A stretch of 64,000 bases of DNA from contig NC_013729.1 of NCBI RefSeq assembly GCF_000024345.1, positions 6,138,001 to 6,202,000 on the forward strand. The letters are read 5' to 3'. Positions 49,712-58,056 of the stretch are shown piece after piece (position 1 is the stretch's first letter; every line of letters begins with the position of its first letter). Under the pieces are notes generated by a model. That model saw nothing but the letters and a program-made list of their open reading frames with translations. It was not told the DNA's origin and ran no database searches. A program made the translations under genes and the position numbers. The DNA comes from Kribbella flavida DSM 17836 (lineage in GTDB: Bacteria; Actinomycetota; Actinomycetes; Propionibacteriales; Kribbellaceae).

Positions 49712-50281
49712 TCAGGCTGCGACGGGCCTGCGCAGGGCGGCGAGCGCGTTGCTCCACTGGACGACCTGGTCGAGCATCGTGGTCACCTCGCCGACGTGGT
49801 ACTCGGCCGGGGCGAACTCGCTGTAGTTCTTGAAGTCGGTGGCCAGCGAGAGCGCGACCTGGGCGCGGACGTCGGCGACCTTCAGCTCGCCCATCACCAG
49901 GCGCAGGTGCTCGACCGCGCGGGCGCCGCCGACGGAGCCGTAGCTGACGAAGCCGGCCGCCTTGTCGTTCCACTCGGCGAACAGGAAGTCGATCGCGTTC
50001 TTCAGCGCGCCGGAGGTGGAGTGATTGTACTCCGGGGTGACGAAGACGAAGCCGTCGAACGAGGCGATCTTGTCCGCCCAGGCCTTGGTGTGCGGCTGGC
50101 TGTACTGACCCATCGACGGCGGGATCGCCTCGTCCAGGTGCGGCAGCTTGTAGTCGGCGATGTCGACCAGTTCGTACTCGGCGTCGCTGCGCTGCTTGGC
50201 GATGTCCAGCACCCACTGGGCCACGGCCTCACCGTTGCGGCCGGGGCGGGTGCTGCCGAGGATGATCGCGATCTTGGGCAT
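49712..50281 (-). CDS. NADPH-dependent FMN reductase family protein
   Basis: A 189-residue flavodoxin-fold quinone/azo/chromate-type reductase. IAIILGSTRPGRNGEAVAQW is the FMN phosphate loop and FVTPEYNHSTSGALKNAIDFL the second FMN segment, both diagnostic. ATG at 50281. A perfect 24-bp palindrome lies 22 bases upstream and a MarR gene precedes it on the same strand, so redox or quinone-inducible control is likely. Confidence 0.88.
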   Translation of the reverse strand: MPKIAIILGSTRPGRNGEAVAQWVLDIAKQRSDAEYELVDIADYKLPHLDEAIPPSMGQYSQPHTKAWADKIASFDGFVFVTPEYNHSTSGALKNAIDFLFAEWNDKAAGFVSYGSVGGARAVEHLRLVMGELKVADVRAQVALSLATDFKNYSEFAPAEYHVGEVTTMLDQVVQWSNALAALRRPVAA

Positions 50282-50302
50282 GTCGATCCTTCGTGCGGAG
50301 GG

Positions 50303-50326
50303 AGTTTGGTGATGCATCACCAAACT
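50303..50326. promoter_or_regulatory. Perfect 24-bp palindromic operator
   Basis: AGTTTGGTGATG followed by its exact reverse complement, centred on TGCA, directly upstream of the FMN-reductase start. Length and position suit a MarR dimer; the adjacent marR gene is the obvious candidate. Confidence 0.7.
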
Positions 50327-50454
50327 TAGCAAATCGAGATGACATGTCAACCGAAGGGAGCCGGGAGTTGTGCACGCCATGCCAGGACATCGCCCAGCGT
50401 CCGAGCTGGCGGAGGCGTGACCTCGGGTTCGCGGACGTCAGCGCGCGGGCGCGG

Positions 50455-50949
50455 TCAGCAGTCGGCGGGAGCGCCGGGGACGCGGCAGAGGTCGCGGGCC
50501 GGAAGGCCGGCCAGGATGCGGTCGCACAGACCGCCGAGCAGGTCCTGCTCCTCGGGCGACAGCTTGTCGAACAGGTAGGTGCGGACGGCGTCGACGTGGT
50601 CCGGCGCCGCCGCCTCGATCGCCTGCCGGCCGGCCGGAGTGATCCGGACCATCGAGCCGCGGGCGTCGGACACGCACTCCTCACGGACCACCAGACCGCG
50701 CTTCTCCATCCGGCTCACCTGGTGCGACAACCGGCTCCGCTCCCAGCCGACCGACCGGCCGAGGTCGCGGGTCCGCAGTACGCCGTCGTCGGCGTTGGAC
50801 AGCGGGTGCAGCAGGGCGTAGTCGGCACCGGAAAGACCGGAGTTCGCGGTGAGGCGGTTCTCGAGGGCGATCGACAGCTCACGGTAGGCGTCGCGGTACG
50901 ACTGCCACACGTGCGCCTCGCGCGCATCGAGCCAGGGGGTGTCCGCCAT
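50455..50949 (-). CDS. MarR-family transcriptional regulator
   Basis: A 164-residue winged-helix protein: recognition region LGRSVGWERSRLSHQVSRME, wing KRGLVVREECVSDARGSMVRI. A Cys in the wing (EECVSDARG) is at the place where Cys-containing oxidant-sensing MarR members vary, so redox sensing is possible but unproven. ATG at 50949 gives the usual N-terminus. It lies 173 bases upstream of the FMN reductase gene, whose promoter carries a 24-bp palindrome. Confidence 0.85.
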   Translation of the reverse strand: MADTPWLDAREAHVWQSYRDAYRELSIALENRLTANSGLSGADYALLHPLSNADDGVLRTRDLGRSVGWERSRLSHQVSRMEKRGLVVREECVSDARGSMVRITPAGRQAIEAAAPDHVDAVRTYLFDKLSPEEQDLLGGLCDRILAGLPARDLCRVPGAPADC

Positions 50950-51028
50950 TCGCCAATCATACGTGGGCTGTTGACGGATCACCGATCCTCCTCCGCCGGA
51001 CCCGCGGGGTTCGGGTCGGCGCAGGACC

Positions 51029-52012
51029 TCACGGCGTACGGGACAGGGCGACGGCCAGTCCGACCGTGCCTGCCATCACCAGCAGCTCGACCGCGGCGAG
51101 GCGGTAGAACAGGGCCGGCCGCTGCGCGAGCGCGGGCAGCGTCGCCCGCCGGTGCCACCACCCGATCCCGACCAGGCCGGCGAACGCGACAGCCTTCGCG
51201 AACACCAGTACGCCGTACCCGGTCGTCACCCACTGGGTGATCAGGCCCCAGCCGTCCTCGCGCCCACCGAGGTGGATCTCCGCGGTGAGCAACCCGGTCA
51301 CGCCGATCGCGACGGCGCAGATCAGGGCGATCCGGCTGAACCTCTCGACGGCCGCGCGCTCACGGCTGTACCGGATCACGGCCCAGAGCCCGCCGACCCA
51401 GACAGTCGCCGCCGCGACATGGACGACCAGCGAACCGGTGGCAAGCGTCGCCCAGATCGTGACGCCGTTGTGCGCGGCATGCCCGGTCAGCAGCGGGCCG
51501 ATGAGAGCGGCCGCGATCAGCACGAAGCACAGCTGCGCGGTCGCGACGGTCCGGGTGCCGCTGGCAACGACCGCCAGGGCGGCCGTGAGCACCACGACGA
51601 CCGCGAGCGCACGCACCTGCGTGAACTCACCCGCCGCCCCGGCCTGCTGCGGCAGCTCCAGCAGCGGGACGCCCAGCACGACCGACGCCGTCGTCACCAT
51701 CCCGCCGATGGTGGCCACCGCCCAGACGGCCGCAGCGACAGCAGCGTCCTGCATCGCTCGAAGCCCTTGTTTGCCGAGCATCCCGTCGCCACTCGGCACG
51801 AACGCCGCCGCTGCCAGCACCGCGCCGCAGCACGCGATGGCCGCCCCGTCGGCCGCCAGGCGCAGTACCGGTACGGCCCAGGAGACGGGCAGGCTCGCGC
51901 CGAACAACGTGGCGGACTCCGGCGCACCGCCCGCCGCCAGCAGGGCGACCACCAGTACGCACAGGCTCGCGGCGGCGATCGCCAGTCTCAGCTGACCGGT
52001 CGGGGCTCTCAT
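51029..52012 (-). CDS. copD: Copper resistance/uptake membrane protein CopD family
   Basis: A 327-residue protein with about eight membrane helices of the CopD (YcnJ/PcoD) type; conserved His residues lie in LLTGHAAHNG, VVHVAAATVWVGGLW and WWHRRATL. It moves copper across the membrane together with CopC-type chaperones. Its ATG overlaps the copC stop (ATGA), and copC and ycnI precede it in the same operon. Confidence 0.85.
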   Translation of the reverse strand: MRAPTGQLRLAIAAASLCVLVVALLAAGGAPESATLFGASLPVSWAVPVLRLAADGAAIACCGAVLAAAAFVPSGDGMLGKQGLRAMQDAAVAAAVWAVATIGGMVTTASVVLGVPLLELPQQAGAAGEFTQVRALAVVVVLTAALAVVASGTRTVATAQLCFVLIAAALIGPLLTGHAAHNGVTIWATLATGSLVVHVAAATVWVGGLWAVIRYSRERAAVERFSRIALICAVAIGVTGLLTAEIHLGGREDGWGLITQWVTTGYGVLVFAKAVAFAGLVGIGWWHRRATLPALAQRPALFYRLAAVELLVMAGTVGLAVALSRTP

Positions 52013-52518
52013 GCGGCGGGGCGACGGCGAACGATCACGACGGCCAGCGCCACGACGACCAGCATGATCAGGCTCATCGCGACGATCGTGGCCACGTTGG
52101 AGCCGCGTTCGGCCGGGGTGGTCGGCGGCACGGCCGGCTGGTTGGGGTCGTGGCCGGCATGGGTGACGGTGAAGCTCCCGGTGGCGGTGATCGGATGGCC
52201 GTCGGCCGACACGATCCGGACGGCGACCTGGTACCGCCCGGTCTCGATCATCGCGCCGACCGGCTGGGTGACGGTGTTGTCGAGCACCTCGAGCTCACCC
52301 GACGCGACGTTGACCCCGGTCGGTGACTTGACCTCCACCTTCGCGCCGGTACTGCCGACGGGCTCGTTGAACGTGAGCACCACCTTGGTCGGCGGCACCG
52401 CCATCGTGGTCCCGTCGGCCGGCGTCATCGACTCGAGCTTGGCGTGCGCCGCCGCCGGCCCGGTGGAACCCACCAGGACCAGCAGCGACGCGGCCAGCAC
52501 CACGAGAATCCGTCGCAC
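52009..52518 (-). CDS. copC: CopC-domain copper-binding protein, membrane-tethered
   Basis: A 169-residue protein: signal peptide ending GPAAA before HAKLESMTPADGT, so that the mature N-terminal His can serve as a Cu(II) ligand as in CopC; second copper His in SADGHPITATGSF. After a linker (HAGHDPNQPAVPPTTP) a C-terminal helix (about 143-163) anchors it outside the membrane. Two bases separate it from ycnI. Confidence 0.9.
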   Translation of the reverse strand: MRRILVVLAASLLVLVGSTGPAAAHAKLESMTPADGTTMAVPPTKVVLTFNEPVGSTGAKVEVKSPTGVNVASGELEVLDNTVTQPVGAMIETGRYQVAVRIVSADGHPITATGSFTVTHAGHDPNQPAVPPTTPAERGSNVATIVAMSLIMLVVVALAVVIVRRRPAA

Positions 52519-52520
52519 GG

Positions 52521-53270
52521 CTACTTGGCCTCGCCGGAGGCGTCCGCGCCGCGCGTGCCGTCGCCGGGGCTCGCGGTCGGGGCTGCGCTCGGCGGCCGCC
52601 GGCGGAGCGCCAGGCCGAGGGCGACCAGGCCCAGCAGCAGGCCCGCTGCACCGAGGCCTCGGGCCACGGTGTCCGAGCCTGCCTCGTCGTCATCGCCGTC
52701 GTCGTCGGTGCCGGCGGCGACCGGCGTGATCGCACTGGTGAGCTTCAGCGACGGGGCGGGGTGCTCGGGCTCCTCGGCGCCGTCCGCGGCGACCTCGGCC
52801 CACTTGACCACCTCGCCGTCGCTGTAGGTCTGCTCGGCCGGGAAGCTCAACGTGTCGACCCCCTCGGGCAACCGTCCGACCGACAGCGCGAACTCGTCGA
52901 AGTCACCCGCCGGCACACCTCCGGCAGTCGCCGTCCAGGTCACCGTGGTGACCGCCTGGGACAGGGTGACGTCGCCGACCTTGACCGGCGTGGCCAGCTT
53001 CTCGGTGGCCTTGACCACCTTCCAACCGTCCTTCACCTGGGCACCGACGGACGCGAACGGGTAGTCCTTCGGCAGCGACACCACCAGCTTCGTCGTACTG
53101 GCGGTGTCGGACTCGGTCGGCACGCGGAAGACCAGCTTCGCGTAGCCGCCGGGCTTGGCGTCCGGCGACGACACCGTGACGTGGGCAGAGGCGGAGCTCG
53201 CCGCCCCGGCCAGGACAAGCGCGGACGCCGCGGTGATGGCGGCAGCGCGCAGGGCAATTCTCGTGAACAT
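52521..53270 (-). CDS. YcnI-family (DUF1775) copper-associated protein
   Basis: A 249-residue exported protein. The signal peptide ends ASSASA and the mature chain starts HVTVSSPDAKPGG, the N-terminal His of the DUF1775 Cu site. The domain runs to about residue 165; then an acidic linker (TDDDGDDDEAGSD) leads to a C-terminal membrane helix. YcnI proteins deliver or bind copper with CopC/CopD, which are encoded just downstream. Confidence 0.9.
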   Translation of the reverse strand: MFTRIALRAAAITAASALVLAGAASSASAHVTVSSPDAKPGGYAKLVFRVPTESDTASTTKLVVSLPKDYPFASVGAQVKDGWKVVKATEKLATPVKVGDVTLSQAVTTVTWTATAGGVPAGDFDEFALSVGRLPEGVDTLSFPAEQTYSDGEVVKWAEVAADGAEEPEHPAPSLKLTSAITPVAAGTDDDGDDDEAGSDTVARGLGAAGLLLGLVALGLALRRRPPSAAPTASPGDGTRGADASGEAK

Positions 53271-53324
53271 GGGTAGCGCCTTTCGCGGACACTCGGAAAC
53301 CGGTCCGCGCAGGGCGCGACCGGT

Positions 53325-53933
53325 TCAGGACAGTGCGGTGAGAGTCCGTACGCCGGGAGGTCCGCGCCGCGACACGTTCGAGGTCAGCCGGCGCTGCACC
53401 AGGCCAGGCGTCGAGCGCACGGTACGAGGTCCGCGCCCGACGGCCGGCACCGCGATCGCCTCGGCGGGCAACTGCGGAACCAGGCGCGCGAGGATTCGTA
53501 GTACGCGGGTCGCCCACTGGCGGGTCCGGTCGATCAGCACGACGCCGGCCAGCAGCGCGACCAGGTGGGTCGTCGCCATCGTCAGCGAGCCGGCGAGCCC
53601 GCTGCTGGTTGCCGCCGGCATCGGTAGGCCGTGCGCGTGCGCCGGGTGACCTGAGTGCGCCGCCGTTGGGTTTGCCGCCGTCGAGTCGACTGCCGCGGAG
53701 TGCACTGCTTCCAGCGAGAAGTGCACGACGAGCTGGATCCCGGCCAAGGCGACGACCGCCCAGTCGCGGCGGTCGGCCAAGTGCTCACCCACCAGCCAGC
53801 ACGCCGCGGCGAGGGCGAGCAGCTGCGGAAGCACACCGAGCGCCACCGCTCCCCCGGCCAGCGCATGCCCCGCCACCGCGACCGCGACGCTGAGCGTCAG
53901 GACCGCGGACGTGGCTGTCGTCTCGGCACGCAA
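53325..53933 (-). CDS. Four-helix membrane protein with His-rich loop, copper operon
   Basis: A 202-residue protein with about four membrane helices and a central His-rich loop (AAHSGHPAHAHGLPMP, about residues 91-106) followed by a basic C-terminal tail. It is the first gene before ycnI-copC-copD (54-base gap), and its metal-binding loop fits the copper theme. I do not recognise a named family; similar small membrane proteins accompany actinobacterial ycnI genes. Confidence 0.6.
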   Translation of the reverse strand: MRAETTATSAVLTLSVAVAVAGHALAGGAVALGVLPQLLALAAACWLVGEHLADRRDWAVVALAGIQLVVHFSLEAVHSAAVDSTAANPTAAHSGHPAHAHGLPMPAATSSGLAGSLTMATTHLVALLAGVVLIDRTRQWATRVLRILARLVPQLPAEAIAVPAVGRGPRTVRSTPGLVQRRLTSNVSRRGPPGVRTLTALS

Positions 53934-54052
53934 ACCGGGTCACCTTCGTCGCTCGGGCGGCAGGGCACCCCAGGTACCCCGGGCCACCCCTCCGAACCAT
54001 CGTTCCACACCCTCACGCCCCACCCCCGCCTCCGCTCCCCCGCCGCCCATGC

Positions 54053-54130
54053 GCAGGGATAACCCTGCAAGTTGTGGGTTCACCCCCGGTACTCGGTGCG
54101 GTGAACCCACAAATTGGCGGGATATCCCCC
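54053..54130 (+). repeat. 78-bp triple-palindrome repeat, family 2, copy 2
   Basis: GCAGGGATAACCCTGC at the left end, the inverted pair TGTGGGTTCACC and GGTGAACCCACA in the centre, and GGGATATCCCCC at the right end. Length and order equal those of the copy at 8571-8648, which is in the opposite orientation. It fills most of the gap between two divergent genes. Confidence 0.75.
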
Positions 54131-54167
54131 GGCCGGTGGTGGGCTGGCGGTGTGGCAGCATGACCGC

Positions 54168-54437
54168 GTGTCCCAGGACCGGTTGTTTCCTTGGCTCTAC
54201 TCGATGACCACCCGAAAGCACCGCCGAGAGGGTCTGGGCGTCTTCGCGGGTTTTGCCATGCTGCCGGCCGCCGCCTTGACGGTCCCCGTCGGGTTCATCG
54301 TCGACCACCTCCGGCCGTCGCCGAACCTCGAACTGGCCGCTCTCGTCTTCGCCGTCCTCCTGCTCGTCGGCGGGGTGGCGTCCGCCGCGTTCGCGATCTG
54401 GGTTTCGGTGCGCGGCCGCCGGGCCTTGCGCCGGTGA
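54168..54437 (+). CDS. Small two-helix membrane protein
   Basis: An 89-residue protein starting GTG at 54168 (MSQDRLFPWLYSMTTRKHRR), with helices about 30-50 and 60-80 and a basic tail (RGRRALRR). Nothing identifies a family. The start is a guess among several in-frame codons and no clear ribosome-binding site exists. It ends 34 bases before the sugar-kinase-like gene. Confidence 0.5.
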   Translation: MSQDRLFPWLYSMTTRKHRREGLGVFAGFAMLPAAALTVPVGFIVDHLRPSPNLELAALVFAVLLLVGGVASAAFAIWVSVRGRRALRR

Positions 54438-54471
54438 AGGTGCGGCCCAGCCGATCGGACATGATGTGCGG

Positions 54472-55431
54472 ATGAGCAACGATGCGGGTGTGGCCGTGCT
54501 GGAGGTCGGGGGCAGCCATGTGACGGCGGCAGTGGTCGTCCCGGGGAGCTGGCGGGTCGAGTCGCTCCGGCGGACACCGCTCAACTCGCAGACCTCCGCC
54601 GAGGAGATCGTCGCGCAGCTCGCCCAGGTCGCCGGCAAGTTGCCCTTGGCAAACGGGTTGGCGCTGGCACTGCCCGGTCCGTTCGACTACCGGACCGGGA
54701 TCGCGTGGTACCGCGGGGTGGAGAAGTTCGACGCGCTCTACGGGCACGATCTCGGGGCGAGCCTGCGCGCCCTGCTCGGGCTGGAGCGGATCGTGTTCGT
54801 GAACGACGCGGAGGCGTTCTCCGTCGGCGAGTGGACGGCCGGGACGTTGCAGGGTCTTGCCCGGTGCGCCGGGATCACGATCGGCACGGGCATCGGATCG
54901 GCGTTCCTCGCCGACGGGCGGGTGGTCCGCGACGGCGAGACGGTGCCGCCCGGCGGCGAGCTCTACCGCACGGACCTCCGCGGCCGCCCGCTGGAGGACT
55001 GGATCTCGTCCCGCGCGATCCTGCGCGCGTACGCCGAACGCCTCGGCCGAGGCGAAGCCGCCGGAGCCCGGGCGGGCGACGGCACGGGTGTGGCGGGCAG
55101 CGACGGAGCCGGCGCCGCCGGCAGCGAAAGCGCGGTCGTCGCTGGCGGTCGGCTCGGTGAAGCTGCCGGCAAGATCGGGGTGAAGGAGATCGCCGAGGCG
55201 GCTCGTGCCGGGGATCCGGTCGCGCACGCCGTCCTGATCGACGCGTTCACCTGCCTGGCCGAGGCGTTGACCCCGTGGCTCGAGCGCTTCGGCGCCACCC
55301 GCGTCGTACTCGGCGGCTCGATCTCCGGGGCGTTCGACCTTGTCCAGCAGGTGTTCGACTTCGACGTCACCGTCACCACCGACACCGAGCACCACGGCCT
55401 CATCGGCGCCGCAGCCCTCGCGACCGACTGA
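54472..55431 (+). CDS. ROK-family sugar kinase-like protein
   Basis: A 319-residue ASKHA-fold protein: VAVLEVGGSHVTAAVV as phosphate-1 strand, LALALPGPFDYRTG, the catalytic Asp region FVNDAEAFSVGEW, the loop TIGTGIGSAFLADG and the late VVLGGSISGAFDLV. The classical CxCGxxGC zinc motif of ROK repressors/kinases is absent. Residues about 195-236 are an Ala/Gly-rich insert (GARAGDGTGVAGSDGAGAAG onward) that looks like low-complexity expansion. Substrate unknown. Confidence 0.7.
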   Translation: MSNDAGVAVLEVGGSHVTAAVVVPGSWRVESLRRTPLNSQTSAEEIVAQLAQVAGKLPLANGLALALPGPFDYRTGIAWYRGVEKFDALYGHDLGASLRALLGLERIVFVNDAEAFSVGEWTAGTLQGLARCAGITIGTGIGSAFLADGRVVRDGETVPPGGELYRTDLRGRPLEDWISSRAILRAYAERLGRGEAAGARAGDGTGVAGSDGAGAAGSESAVVAGGRLGEAAGKIGVKEIAEAARAGDPVAHAVLIDAFTCLAEALTPWLERFGATRVVLGGSISGAFDLVQQVFDFDVTVTTDTEHHGLIGAAALATD

Positions 55432-55599
55432 TCGGTCCGGGCGGGAGCAGCCACTGCGGGAACGCCGACCTCGTGCGCGATCAACTGGACGGCCGTCGCG
55501 GGCGAGCGAGCCGATCGCCAGGATCGAGCCGAGAACGCCGCACTCCCGTCTGAGGCGAGGACCGGCGGCGTTGTCGGAGGGCCCGGTTACGGTGACGGA

Positions 55600-56307
55600 A
55601 TGAACGCTCGGAAGGCCAAAGCCGTACAGAAGATTGCCGGTCCGCGCCTGCGCGGCGAGCTCGACCCGGCCACGCCGAGCGTGGACCAGATCGACGACGA
55701 GGACCGGCTGCTCGACCTTGCGCTGGACGACGTCGACCTGCACGATCTGGTCGCCGAGCACCTCGAGCTCAGCGGCTGCCGGCTGACCCGCTGCGACCTG
55801 GGCGGCTCGGAGCTGGAGAAGCCTGTCCTGGTCGACCTGGTGCTTGACCACTGCGACCTCGCCAACGCTCGCTGGTCCGACGCCTCCGCCACCCGGGTGC
55901 AGATCACCTCGTCCCGGCTGACCGGTTTCGCCGGACCAGGGCTGAACCTGCAGCACACCGCGGTCCGCGACTCCGTGCTCGACTTCAGCTCGTTCCGCTT
56001 CGCCAAGTTCGTGAAGGCCGAGTTCACCGACTGCCGGCTGCAGAGCGCGGACTTCGTGTCCGCCGACCTGTCCGGCACGGTATGGCGCGGCTGCGACCTG
56101 AGCGGCGCGGAGTTCTCCCAAGTGAAAGCGACCGGCGCCGTCTTCGTCGACTGCAGCTGGGAGGGCACCCGCGGCATCGCCAGCCTCGGCGGCGCGACGA
56201 TCGCCAACTCCTCGCCGATCGACGCGCTCGCCGTCACGCTCGCGATGGCCTCGGCTCTCGGCATCACGCTCGGCGACCCCGACGACTTCGCGGCCGAGGC
56301 GCAGTAG
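55600..56307 (+). CDS. Pentapeptide-repeat protein
   Basis: A 235-residue protein with a right-handed quadrilateral beta helix: successive A(D/N)LxX-type units such as LSGCRLTRCDLGGSELEKPV, CDLANARWSDAS, AEFTDCRLQSADFVSADLSG. A charged N-terminal helix and a short C-terminal capping region are outside the repeats. Some members protect DNA gyrase from quinolones or toxins, most have no known role. Ends convergent with the next gene. Confidence 0.82.
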   Translation: MNARKAKAVQKIAGPRLRGELDPATPSVDQIDDEDRLLDLALDDVDLHDLVAEHLELSGCRLTRCDLGGSELEKPVLVDLVLDHCDLANARWSDASATRVQITSSRLTGFAGPGLNLQHTAVRDSVLDFSSFRFAKFVKAEFTDCRLQSADFVSADLSGTVWRGCDLSGAEFSQVKATGAVFVDCSWEGTRGIASLGGATIANSSPIDALAVTLAMASALGITLGDPDDFAAEAQ

Positions 56308-56342
56308 GCGGTGACCGACGGTTTCGGAGTCCCTGTTCGCTG

Positions 56343-57095
56343 TCAGACCGTCAGCGGGACCGTCATTCCCCAGGTGTCGTCGGCATCGTCCGGCGTCGCC
56401 CGAAGCTCCAGCTCCGCGCACTCACCAGCCGGTACGTCGAAGGTGAACTCGCCACGCTCGGGATCGGTCGTGGTCTTCGCCAGCTCCGACCAGTCGCCGC
56501 CGCACCGCTTCTCCACCGTCACGCCGGCCGCGCCGTACGGCTCGAGGCCCTTCGCGTCCGGCGAGTACCGCAGTACGACGTACTTCAGCTGGACCGATCC
56601 GTCGGCCTGCGGGGTCGAGGAGATGCGCTGGATGTCGGTGCCGAGCCGGATGTCCATCTCGACCTGGTTGAAGGTGACACCCTTCGCGTCGAGCGGGCCC
56701 TTCCAGGTCCGCGGGCCGAGCGGGTCACCGTCGTACACGTGCACCTTGGCGAGCTGCGAGTCGGTGAACTGGACGCCGTCGAGGTGCTGCGGGCCCTGCC
56801 AGCTCTCCCACATCACGCCGCCCGGATCGCCGCCCGTGCAGGTCTTCATCGCCATCAGGAACGCGGCCGGGGTGAACACGTACCCCTTCACCAGCCCCGA
56901 CGGTTCCCTGGTCACCGTCAACGGCGGCTCTTCCCCCTCGCCGCGTCCCGCGTCCGGCGGTGCACCCTCGAACCGCAGCTCGCACCGTACGCCGTCGTCG
57001 GCCACCTTGGACCCACTCGCGTTCCCGTGCCCGGCCGCAGCACCCGCCATCGCGAACGCGAGCACGAAAAGCCCGGCCGCAACCCGCTGCCTCAC
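56343..57095 (-). CDS. Secreted protein, function unknown (subtilisin-inhibitor-like candidate)
   Basis: A 250-residue exported protein with a signal peptide (MRQRVAAGLFVLAFAMAGAAAG). The mature part has Cys pairs in GVRCELRFEG, MKTCTGGDPGG, VEKRCGGDW and PAGECAELEL, so disulfides are likely. The first part (SGLVKGYVFTPAAFLMAMK, TCTGGDP) hints at subtilisin-inhibitor-like secreted proteins but is not diagnostic. The GTG at 57095 is set by the signal peptide; GGGAGG lies somewhat far upstream. Confidence 0.6.
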   Translation of the reverse strand: MRQRVAAGLFVLAFAMAGAAAGHGNASGSKVADDGVRCELRFEGAPPDAGRGEGEEPPLTVTREPSGLVKGYVFTPAAFLMAMKTCTGGDPGGVMWESWQGPQHLDGVQFTDSQLAKVHVYDGDPLGPRTWKGPLDAKGVTFNQVEMDIRLGTDIQRISSTPQADGSVQLKYVVLRYSPDAKGLEPYGAAGVTVEKRCGGDWSELAKTTTDPERGEFTFDVPAGECAELELRATPDDADDTWGMTVPLTV

Positions 57096-57295
57096 GCCAA
57101 CCCCACCTCCCACGCCTCGAGTCCTACCCTGGCACATCCCGTGCAGCACAACGTCTTCGGACACCCGCGCTGCTCGTTGCGGTCCGGTAGCGCCGCTCAC
57201 CGGCCGGGCGACCCTCCGCCGGCGGCGCGACCTCTCGGCACGGTGTAATCTGACGTCCACGATGGCCTGCTCGACAGACCTGGGGGTGATCCGTC

Positions 57296-58030
57296 GTGGA
57301 GGCTGAAGAGTCCGAGTGGGTTCGCGGAACCGACGGATCCTCGGTGATGATCAGCGTGGACGACTCGTTCGCGGACCTCGCGGTCGTCCGGCTGACCGGC
57401 GTCCTGACGTTGGCGACCGCACCTCGCGTCTGCGAGACGCTGACCCAGTGCATCGCCGAGCAGCCCGCCGCGGTGATCGCCGACCTGCGGTTCGCCCAGG
57501 TGGAGCATCCGCAGCTGCTGAACGTCTTCTCCGTGGTCGCCCGCCGCGCCGCCCTCTGGTCCGGCGTCCAGCTGGTCCTCGTCTCCGGCGCCGCCCTGCA
57601 GGGCCGCCTCCGCTTCCCCGCCCGCGCGCTGTCCCGCTTCGTCCGGATCTACCCGACGATGACGATTGCCCGCTCCGCCACCCGCCGAGCCCCGCTCCGC
57701 CGCCTGGCCGCGAAGATCCTCCCGCCCACCGAGCTCAGCGCCCACACCGCCCGCACCTACGTCGCCGACGTCTGCAGCACCTGGGGCTGCGCTCCGCTGG
57801 CCCCCGAGGCCGCCCTCATCGCCGCCGACCTGGTCCACACCGCGGCCCAGCACTGCACCCACGACCTGGTCCTCCGCCTGGAGCTCCGCCAGGACCTGCT
57901 CACCGTCGCCCTCACCTCCGACGCCGAGGCTCCGCTCCCCCGAGTCACCGACCTGACCCACGCCTCCGGCTCCTCCACCACCCGAAACGCCGACCACATC
58001 ACGTGGACGGTCCTGCGCGCGCCCGGCTGA
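57296..58030 (+). CDS. Degenerate STAS plus HATPase-like anti-sigma/antagonist fusion
   Basis: A 244-residue protein. Residues 16-125 look like a STAS (anti-sigma antagonist) domain, but the phosphorylatable Ser segment (usually DLSxxxxxDSSGL) reads DLRFAQVEHPQLL. Residues 145-244 look like an RsbW-type ATPase, but the N-box (usually ELVTNAxxH) reads DLVHTAAQH, lacking the key Asn. Both halves therefore seem unable to perform the normal phospho-switch. GTG start with GGGGTGA upstream. Function unknown. Confidence 0.55.
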   Translation: MEAEESEWVRGTDGSSVMISVDDSFADLAVVRLTGVLTLATAPRVCETLTQCIAEQPAAVIADLRFAQVEHPQLLNVFSVVARRAALWSGVQLVLVSGAALQGRLRFPARALSRFVRIYPTMTIARSATRRAPLRRLAAKILPPTELSAHTARTYVADVCSTWGCAPLAPEAALIAADLVHTAAQHCTHDLVLRLELRQDLLTVALTSDAEAPLPRVTDLTHASGSSTTRNADHITWTVLRAPG

Positions 58031-58056
58031 GGCGTCCTTCCCGCAGACGGCCCGGC

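Noticed and set aside
53934..54052. CsoR/CopY-type operator for the copper operon
   Set aside because: There are C-rich words (ACCCCAGGTACCCC) but no G-tract palindrome of the CsoR kind, so no site is claimed.
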